Below the pieces are notes generated by a model. The model made no database searches and was not told the DNA's origin. It saw only the letters and a list, made by a program, of their open reading frames with translations. Position numbers and translations under genes: made by a program. From the NCBI GenBank assembly GCA_905203195.1, contig CAJKVD010000003.1, positions 1 through 13,087 of the forward strand: a stretch of DNA of 13,087 nt, read 5' to 3'. Of the stretch, positions 8,226 through 13,087 are shown one piece after another (the first letter of the stretch is position 1; every line of letters begins with the position of its first letter). The stretch is from an uncultured Clostridium sp. Its GTDB lineage: Bacteria; Bacillota; Clostridia; TANB77; CAG-508.

Positions 8226-8255
8226 TTCACTTTTTACGTAAACAAAACATAAGAT
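8226..8255 (+). promoter_or_regulatory. Weak candidate promoter of murA
   Basis: TTCACT (8226-8231), an 18-base spacer and TAAGAT (8250-8255). The match is modest and an overlapping GATATAC could serve as -10 instead. The region also holds repeated ACGTAAAA elements (see findings), which may matter for control. Confidence 0.35.
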
Positions 8256-8284
8256 ATACAAAAAACGTAAAAGGGGGAAAACCA

Positions 8285-9542
8285 ATGTCAAGTTACATAA
8301 TAAAAGGAGGAAACAAGCTAGAAGGAACAGTAAGAATATCGGGCTCAAAAAACGCATCATTGCCAATAATAGCAGCAACAATATTAAACAAAGGAACCAC
8401 AACATTATACAATATACCAAACATACAAGACACACAAATGATGTATGAAATAATAAAACTACTAGGAGGAAAAGTACAAAAAAAGAAAAACAAAGTAATA
8501 ATAAACACAAGCAACATAAATAAATATGAAATACCAGATACACTAATGCACAAAATGCGTTCATCAGTAATAATAGTAGGAGCAATAATAGGAAGATACA
8601 AAACAGCAACATTCACATATCCAGGAGGATGTGAAATCGGTTCAAGGCCAATAGACTTACACTTAAAAGCATTTGAAAAACTAGGAATCCATATAAATCA
8701 AAATTATGGGAACATAACATGTAATGCAGAAAAAATAATAGGAAACAAAATAGACTTTGACTTTCCAAGTGTAGGGGCAACAGAAAATGCAATATTAGCA
8801 AGTATATTAGCAGAAGGAAAAACAACAATAACAAATGCAGCAAGAGAACCAGAAATAATAGACTTACAAAATTTTCTAAACAAAATGGGAGCGAAAATAA
8901 AAGGCGCAGGAACAAACGAAATAGAAATAGAAGGAGTAAAGAAATTAAAAGAGATAAGTTACAACATAATGCCAGACAGAATAGAAGCAGGAACGTTTTT
9001 ATGTTTAGCAGCAATAACTGGAGGAAAAATCAAACTAGAAAAAACAAATCCAAACCATTTAACACCAATAATAGCAAAACTAGAAGAAGCAGGATGTGAA
9101 ATAAAAACAAAAAAGGAAACTATTGAAATACGGCAGTCCTAAAAAATTAAAAGCAATAGATATAAAAACAATGCCATACCCAGGATTTCCAACAGATATG
9201 CAATCAATAATGGCAGCAACATTTACAATAGCAAAAGGAACAACAATAGTTGTAGAAAATATATTTGAAAACAGATACAAATATGTACAAGAATTAAACA
9301 AGATGGGAGCAAAAATAACAGTAGAAGGAAAAAGTGCAATAATCAGAGGAGTAAGAAAAATATATGGAGCAACTGTAAAAGCAACAGATCTAAGAGGAGG
9401 AGCAGCACTAGTACTAGCAGGATTAGCAGCAAAAGGAACAACAGTAGTCGAAAATATAGAATATATACTAAGAGGTTATGAAGATTTTGACAAAAAAATA
9501 AGAGCATTAGGCGGAAACATAGAAGTAACAGAAATATTATAA
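8285..9542 (+). CDS. murA: UDP-N-acetylglucosamine 1-carboxyvinyltransferase, interrupted by a +1 frameshift at an ATA-CGG site
   Basis: MurA transfers enolpyruvate from PEP to UDP-GlcNAc, the first committed step of peptidoglycan synthesis. The start ATG at 8285 has GGGGG 7 bases upstream; the frame extends earlier but without MurA character. Lys22 (SGSKNAS), Arg92 (KMRSSVI) and the catalytic Cys116 in PGGCEIGSRPIDLH are present. Zero frame reads through residue 282 (ending TIEI), then CGG CAG TCC TAA at 9131-9142 stops it. The +1 frame from 9132 continues exactly with the conserved SPKKLKAIDIKTMPYPGFPTDM, VENIFENRY and DLRGGAALVLAGL. Skipping one base gives 418 residues, the normal MurA length, with no other defect. 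It could be programmed frameshifting, a sequencing error or a recent mutation; the match with ftsQ favours the first. Confidence 0.9.
9127..9133 (+). other. Putative +1 frameshift site A-ATA-CGG in murA
   Basis: Zero-frame codons are GAA ATA CGG CAG TCC TAA. The +1 frame is closed by TAA at 9102-9104 upstream, so the switch must lie in 9105-9142, and homology puts it at 9128-9137. Reading CGGC as one unit gives I-R-S-P-K-K; skipping the C and reading GGC gives I-G-S-P-K-K. The zero-frame stop follows two codons after CGG. An AAGGA at 9113-9117 lies upstream. Confidence 0.65.
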
Positions 9543-9604
9543 TAAATTTATATCAAAAAAACAAAAAAAAATACAAAAAAGTATAGAAAAAAGCAACATA
9601 TATG

Positions 9605-9613
9605 TGTTAAAAT
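9605..9613 (+). promoter_or_regulatory. Candidate extended -10 promoter ahead of ftsQ
   Basis: TG-T-TAAAAT (9605-9613) forms an extended -10 element in the 176-base gap after murA. No good -35 is visible at the right distance. It would give a leader of about 100 bases containing the hairpin at 9656-9684. The rest of the gap (9543-9600) is A-rich tract without a terminator hairpin. Confidence 0.4.
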
Positions 9614-9655
9614 AGAAAAAGCAAAAAAAGAGTTAGTCTAAAAAGGGAGGAATAA

Positions 9656-9684
9656 GGTTGGAAAATAATTAAAATTTTCCAACC
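9656..9684 (+). promoter_or_regulatory. Perfect 11-bp hairpin in the ftsQ leader with a possible four-codon ORF
   Basis: Arms 9656-9666 and 9674-9684 (GGTTGGAAAAT and its complement) enclose a 7-base loop. GGGAGG at 9645-9650 lies 7 bases before a TTG at 9658, which would begin TTG GAA AAT AAT TAA inside the hairpin. No T-tract follows, so it is not a terminator. The structure lies 35 bases upstream of the ftsQ ATG. Confidence 0.5.
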
Positions 9685-9718
9685 AAGTTTGCACCTAAAG
9701 AAAGGAATGGGATAAACA

Positions 9719-10733
9719 ATGAGAACCAAAAAGCCAAAACATTCAAATAAAAAAGCAAACTTATATTATGAACAAGAATTCCAACTAGAGCAAGACAGAT
9801 TAAACAACGTAGACAAGAAAAAAATAAAAGAAAGAGAAAAAAGAATAAAACAAATAAACAAACAAAAATCAAAAGAAGAAGAAAAATTCGACTTTGACAC
9901 AGAAACAGTAATTGGAATGACAAACAAAAATAATCAAGCAAAGAGAAGAGAAATACAAAAACAATTCGATAAAAAAGAGAGAATAAAGCAAAAACGAAAA
10001 AGAAAGATAAAAAAATTTTTAAAATGGACAAGTTTAATATGTATAATAGCAGGAGGAACAACATTTGCACTAGTATCACCAATATTTAACATACAAGAAA
10101 TCAAAGTAACAGGAAACAACCAAGTAAATGCTGACACAATAATAAGTATATCTGAATTAAGTAAAGAACAAAATATATTCAAATTTTTTAAAAACAAAGT
10201 AATACGGAAATGTAGAAACAAACCCATATGTAGAAACAGCAAAGGTAAAAAGAAAATTACCAAATAAAGTAGAAATACAAATAGAAGAAAGAGAAAGAAA
10301 CTTTAATATAGAATTTATGAATGGATATGCATACATAAATAATCAGGGGTACATATTAGAAGTATCACAAGAAAAATTAGATCTACCAGTAATACAAGGA
10401 ATAAAAACTTCAGAGGAAAAAATTGTAGCAGGAAACAGATTAGAAAAAGAAGATTTAGAAAAATTAGAAACAGTAATATCAATTACAAATATATGGAAAA
10501 ACAATGACATAGAACAAAAAATAACAAGTATAGATATAACTAACAAATTAGAATACACATTATATGTAGAAGAAGAAAAACAAAAAATATATTTAGGCGA
10601 TGAATCTAATCTAAACAACAAAATACTATGGGCACAAGCAATAATGAAAGACAATAAAGGAATAGAAGGAGAAATATATGTAAATGGAGAATTGAATGAT
10701 AAATTTAAACCAAGATTTAAACAAAAAGTATAA
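9719..10733 (+). CDS. ftsQ: Cell division protein FtsQ/DivIB, interrupted by a +1 frameshift at an ATA-CGG site
   Basis: The DivIB-type divisome protein partners FtsL and FtsB at midcell. Zero frame encodes a long, very basic cytoplasmic region (1-100), one transmembrane segment (about 104-122, TSLICIIAGGTTFALVSPIF), then the start of the extracellular POTRA domain (FNIQEIKVTGNNQVNADTI). At codon 163 (CGG, 10205-10207) zero frame loses homology and stops at 10267. The +1 frame continues NVETNPYVETAKVKRKLPNK and VEIQIEERE, the classic second half of FtsQ POTRA, and then the beta domain to 10733. One skipped base gives 337 residues. The ATG has only a weak ribosome site (AAAGG 13 bases, GGG 7 bases upstream). 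It sits between murA and DUF881 genes, as in other Firmicutes. Confidence 0.88.
10201..10207 (+). other. Putative +1 frameshift site A-ATA-CGG in ftsQ
   Basis: Zero frame reads GTA ATA CGG AAA TGT. The +1 frame has a TAA at 10200-10202, so it is open only from 10203, two bases before CGG, and no ATG, GTG or TTG occurs in it before 10317. The conserved POTRA residues between 10209 and 10317 can therefore only be made by shifting from zero frame here. CGGA as a quadruplet gives V-I-R-N-V-E; skipping C and reading GGA gives V-I-G-N-V-E. Confidence 0.7.
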
Positions 10734-10768
10734 AAATAATACACATTAATGGAAGGAATGTGATATAA

Positions 10769-11491
10769 ATGAATAAAAAAGTAAAAATAGGAATTGTTCT
10801 AGGAGTTATGTGCTTTGCATTAACATTAGGAATATGCATACAAATAAAAACAGTAAAGCAATACAGTACAAAAGTAGGGCAAAACTATGATCAAAACAAT
10901 CTAAGAGCAGAAGTATTAAAATACAAAGAAAGGTATGAAAATAAAATAAAAGAAATAGATAAATTAGATAATGAATTACAAACAAAAATAGAAGAAGCTT
11001 CAAACAAGAATCAAAATTTAGAAGATGCAAAAAATCAAATACAAAAAGCAAATAAATTAATAGGATTATCAGAAGTAACAGGACCAGGAGTAACAATAAC
11101 TTTAACAGATAGCAAAATAGATGCAAGTAGTGTTATAGATGCAAGTTCTTTAATAGTTCACAATTTAGATATATATTACATAATAAACGAATTAAAAAAT
11201 GCAGGAGCAGAGGCAATATCTGTAAATGATCAAAGAGTGGTTCCTACAACATCTATAGAATGTGGAGGAAACATAATAACAATAAATGGACAAAAAATAG
11301 GATCACCATTCACAATAAAAGCAATAGGACTACCAGAAAACTTAGCAAACCTAAATAGAGCCGGAGGATATTTATCATATATGAAAAAAGCAAGTATAGG
11401 AGTTGAACTAAAAAAATCAAACAATATAATTATACCAAAATATACAGGAATCATTAATTACAAATATGCAAAAAGTATAGAAGAAAAATAA
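10769..11491 (+). CDS. DUF881 membrane-anchored division-cluster protein (first copy, YlxW/YlxX type)
   Basis: A 240-residue protein with a short basic start and a signal-anchor segment (about residues 6-26, IGIVLGVMCFALTLGICIQI). A charged coiled-coil stretch follows (about 45-95), then the DUF881 domain: GPGVTITLTDS, SLIVHNLDIYYIINELKNAGAEAIS, NDQRVVPTT and IKAIGLPE can be read in order, ending near VPKY-like IIPKYTGI. DUF881 proteins sit between divIB and sbp in Bacillus and many Clostridia; their exact role is not established. The predicted topology is the domain outside the membrane. It starts 35 bases after ftsQ, with AAGGA about 11 bases before the ATG. It is a diverged paralogue of the next gene. 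Confidence 0.9.
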   Translation: MNKKVKIGIVLGVMCFALTLGICIQIKTVKQYSTKVGQNYDQNNLRAEVLKYKERYENKIKEIDKLDNELQTKIEEASNKNQNLEDAKNQIQKANKLIGLSEVTGPGVTITLTDSKIDASSVIDASSLIVHNLDIYYIINELKNAGAEAISVNDQRVVPTTSIECGGNIITINGQKIGSPFTIKAIGLPENLANLNRAGGYLSYMKKASIGVELKKSNNIIIPKYTGIINYKYAKSIEEK

Positions 11492-11543
11492 TTTATAGGT
11501 AGTTATTTAAAAACCTAAATATACAAAAAAGGAGTAATGACAT

Positions 11544-12254
11544 TTGAAACAAATAAAAAAAGGAAAAATAACAGTTACAATTACAGTAGGAATTGCATGT
11601 TTAGCATTAGCAACAGTTATGTTTATGCAATTCAAAATGGTTAATCAAACAGATATAAATGAATTAGAAGTTATGAGAGAAGATGAACTAAGAACAGAAT
11701 TAGCAAATTGGAAAGCAAAATATGAAGAAGCGGAAAATCAATATCAAGAAAAAACAAAAAAACTAGAAGATTACAATAAAACAGAAGCATCTGAAGAAGA
11801 AACAGAAGGGTTAGTAAAAAACGAACTAGAACAAGTAAATTTGATTTTAGGAAAAACAGATGTAGAAGGTCAAGGAATAACAATAACATTACAGGAAAAC
11901 AAAGATGCAGAGGCAGGAATAACATCAGATAACCTAAACATGATAGTAAATGAATTAAAAGAAGCAGGAGCAGAAGCAATATCAATAAATGATGAAAGAA
12001 TTATAAATATGACAGATATAGTGTCTGTAAATGAAAATACAGTAACAAGAGTAAATCAACAAAGAGTTGTGTCACCATATGTTATAAAAGCAATAGGAAA
12101 CCAAACATATTTAGAAGGAGCAATATCAGGAAATGGCGGAGAAGGAGACAAATTAGAAAAACTAGGACACACTGTTAGCATTACAAAATCAAATAAAATA
12201 CAAATAAAAAAATATAACAAAGAATTAACAACAAATTATATAAAAGAAAATTAA
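11544..12254 (+). CDS. DUF881 membrane-anchored division-cluster protein (second copy)
   Basis: A 236-residue protein beginning with TTG at 11544; AAGGAG lies 9 bases upstream and no in-frame ATG offers a better start. One N-terminal membrane segment (about 9-28, ITVTITVGIACLALATVMFM) is followed by a strongly acidic coiled-coil (about 40-95). The DUF881 domain then has GQGITITLQEN, NLNMIVNELKEAGAEAISIN, DERIINMTDI and VSPYVIKAIGN. It shares the domain order and the NELK-AGAEAIS core with its neighbour. It lacks the VHNLDI-type stretch in the same form and has a glycine-rich GNGGEGDK insertion near residue 195. It probably acts with the neighbouring divisome genes, but no function is proven for the family. 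Confidence 0.9.
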   Translation: MKQIKKGKITVTITVGIACLALATVMFMQFKMVNQTDINELEVMREDELRTELANWKAKYEEAENQYQEKTKKLEDYNKTEASEEETEGLVKNELEQVNLILGKTDVEGQGITITLQENKDAEAGITSDNLNMIVNELKEAGAEAISINDERIINMTDIVSVNENTVTRVNQQRVVSPYVIKAIGNQTYLEGAISGNGGEGDKLEKLGHTVSITKSNKIQIKKYNKELTTNYIKEN

Positions 12255-12271
12255 GAAAGAGGTGGAAAAAA

Positions 12272-12661
12272 ATGGTATTATTAGCGATTATAATAGGCTG
12301 TGCAATAGGAGCAATTATAGGAATTAATGCACCAACAATATCTTACACATATTCAAGTTATCTAGCAATTGCAATTGTAGCAGCATTAGACTCTGTATTT
12401 GGAGGAATATCATCAGTGATAAACAAAAAATTTGATATAAAGATTTTTATTTCGGGATTTTTTGGCAATGCAATATTAGCTATATTATTAACAATATTAG
12501 GTCAAAAACTAAATGTAGATATATACTTAGCAGCAATAGTAGTATTTGTATGGAGAATGTTTAGCAATTTAGGAATTATTAGAAGATATTATGTCGAAAA
12601 ATGGACTGAACAAATAAAAAAAATAAAAGAAAGAAAAACCACAAGTGAAAATAAGGAGTAA
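12272..12661 (+). CDS. sbp: Small basic protein Sbp (DUF1290)
   Basis: A 129-residue membrane protein with hydrophobic segments near 2-20, 28-45, 58-76 and 82-98 and a basic C-terminal tail (RRYYVEKWTEQIKKIKERK). Family hallmarks are YLAIAIVAALDSVFGGISS, FISGFFGNAILAILL and DIYLAAIVVFVWRMFSNLGI-IRR. It is always found next to DUF881 genes and ftsA in Firmicutes; function unknown. The start ATG has AGAGGTGG about 8 bases upstream. It begins 17 bases after the second DUF881 gene, so it belongs to the same transcript. Confidence 0.92.
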   Translation: MVLLAIIIGCAIGAIIGINAPTISYTYSSYLAIAIVAALDSVFGGISSVINKKFDIKIFISGFFGNAILAILLTILGQKLNVDIYLAAIVVFVWRMFSNLGIIRRYYVEKWTEQIKKIKERKTTSENKE

Positions 12662-12688
12662 ACTTAGAGCCAGAATGGATGCAAAAAC

Positions 12689-12743
12689 AATATTACAGAA
12701 ACATTACAACAATATTACAAAAATATAACAAAAATATAACAAT
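12689..12743 (+). repeat. Five tandem 11-bp repeats upstream of the ftsA promoter
   Basis: Units at 12689, 12700, 12711, 12722 and 12733 follow the pattern AATATTACAAA / AATATAACAAA, with one to three changes per unit. The array ends five bases before the ftsA -35 box. The 11-base period is close to one helical turn, so equivalent bases face the same side of the DNA. This suits a curved or UP-like element or a cooperative binding site. Confidence 0.75.
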
Positions 12744-12748
12744 TTCTA

Positions 12749-12777
12749 TTGACATTTTTTTAAAAATGTAATATAAA
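12749..12777 (+). promoter_or_regulatory. Strong promoter of ftsA with a dyad in its spacer
   Basis: TTGACA (12749-12754), a 17-base spacer and TATAAA (12772-12777). The spacer and end of the -35 form a perfect inverted repeat, ACATTTTT-TT-AAAAATGT (12752-12769), which could be an operator. The leader to the TTG start is about 30 bases. Confidence 0.8.
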
Positions 12778-12816
12778 TACTCTATAAAAATTGATACAAA
12801 AAATGGAGGAATTAAC

Positions 12817-13087
12817 TTGGCAATCGGTGATATTATAGTTGGCGTAGACATAGGAACAACAAAAGTTGCAACAGTTGTTGGAGAAGTTAATAATTTTGGG
12901 CAAATAGAGATAATAAGCAATACATCATATAAATGTAGTGGCTTTAAAAAAGGGAAAATTATTAATGAAGATGAAATAACATTAAGTCTTGCCAAAACAA
13001 TAAAAGATGCTGAAGAAGAAACAAATTTAAAAATAAATTCTGCATATGTAACAATACCAGGAAAGCAAGTAACAATCGTACAAAATA
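12817..13087 (+). CDS. ftsA: Cell division protein FtsA, 5' part only
   Basis: The first 90 codons of an actin-like ATPase that tethers FtsZ to the membrane. The start is TTG with GGAGGA 6 bases upstream. IIVGVDIGTTKVATVVGEV (6-24) is the phosphate-1 loop of the actin/FtsA fold. FKKGKIINEDEITLSLAKTIKDAEEE follows, and AYVTIPGKQV marks the start of the FtsA-specific 1C subdomain. Its position after sbp and its own promoter match Firmicutes division clusters; ftsZ is expected just beyond the right edge. Codons are less A-ended than in murA or ftsQ. Confidence 0.93.
   Translation, partial: MAIGDIIVGVDIGTTKVATVVGEVNNFGQIEIISNTSYKCSGFKKGKIINEDEITLSLAKTIKDAEEETNLKINSAYVTIPGKQVTIVQN

Noticed and set aside
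8174..8284. Longer murA start adding 37 residues
   Set aside because: It overlaps the asnS leader and both promoter regions; the ATG at 8285 has GGGGG at the right distance and gives the standard MurA N-terminus.
9123..9542. Separate downstream gene starting at TTG 9123, i.e. a naturally split MurA
   Set aside because: An SD-like AAGGA sits before the TTG, so it is not impossible, but the sequence continues MurA without a gap, the total length with one skipped base is exactly normal, and the same heptamer breaks ftsQ where re-initiation is not possible. I treat both as one phenomenon.
9127..10207. Two independent sequencing errors adding a G after ATACG
   Set aside because: Not fully rejected. 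Other ATACG or TACG strings in intact genes (5720s in proS, 6926 in asnS) show no break, and two errors producing the same in-frame ATA-CGG, the only CGGs in the window, seems less likely. Reads are needed to settle it.
12689..12743. CRISPR-like array
   Set aside because: Units are 11 bases, directly adjacent with no spacers, and no cas genes are present.
12664..12771. Open frame after sbp reading LEPEWMQKQYY, behind AAGGAG
   Set aside because: The codon at the right spacing is TTA, not a start; the frame runs through the tandem repeats and the ftsA -35 box and ends in the spacer. Probably chance in repeat DNA.

Overview
The window is very AT-rich DNA with dense, short-spaced genes, strong AGGAGG-type ribosome binding sites and sigma-A-like promoters. 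It carries a four-subunit pyruvate:ferredoxin oxidoreductase and a Firmicutes-style division cluster (divIB/ftsQ - DUF881 - DUF881 - sbp - ftsA). This points to a strictly anaerobic, low-GC Firmicute, most likely an uncultured Clostridia lineage. Species cannot be named from the sequence.

Layout: (1) 1-984, minus strand: the 5' part of a multi-pass flippase-like (UPF0104 / MprF transmembrane family) gene running off the left edge. (2) 1069-4129, minus: porC-porD-porA-porB, one operon read from a textbook promoter at 4166-4194. (3) 4272-4445, minus: a 57-residue protein of unknown function with its own terminator. (4) 4605-6677, plus: scpB, an editing-domain-less prolyl-tRNA synthetase and a 59-residue single-pass membrane protein. 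This unit ends in a 21-bp bidirectional terminator shared with the convergent asnS. (5) 6743-8134, minus: asnS, divergent from the next block. (6) 8285-12661, plus: murA, ftsQ/divIB, two DUF881 proteins and sbp. (7) 12817 to the right edge: the start of ftsA behind its own strong promoter, which is preceded by five tandem 11-bp repeats. No RNA genes, insertion sequences, CRISPR arrays or phage genes were seen.

The main discovery is in block 6. Both murA and ftsQ are interrupted by a frameshift that needs exactly one extra base to be skipped (+1) to give a full-length protein (418 and 337 residues). In both genes the junction falls on the same heptamer, A-ATA-CGG, with CGG as the in-frame codon (9131-9133 and 10205-10207). 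By eye, in roughly 4,000 codons of this window CGG is never used in frame anywhere else, although the triplet occurs 11 times out of frame on coding strands. CGU, CGC, CGA and AGG are all used as ordinary arginine codons. The simplest exciting reading is that CGG is an unread or hungry codon in this organism and that AUA-CGG-N directs +1 frameshifting (or four-base decoding) in essential cell-wall and division genes. The main competing explanations are two sequencing or assembly errors of the same kind, or true gene decay.

Functionally the window joins central anaerobic energy metabolism (pyruvate to acetyl-CoA and reduced ferredoxin), chromosome segregation (ScpB), two tRNA charging enzymes, peptidoglycan precursor synthesis (MurA) and divisome assembly (FtsQ, Sbp, FtsA).
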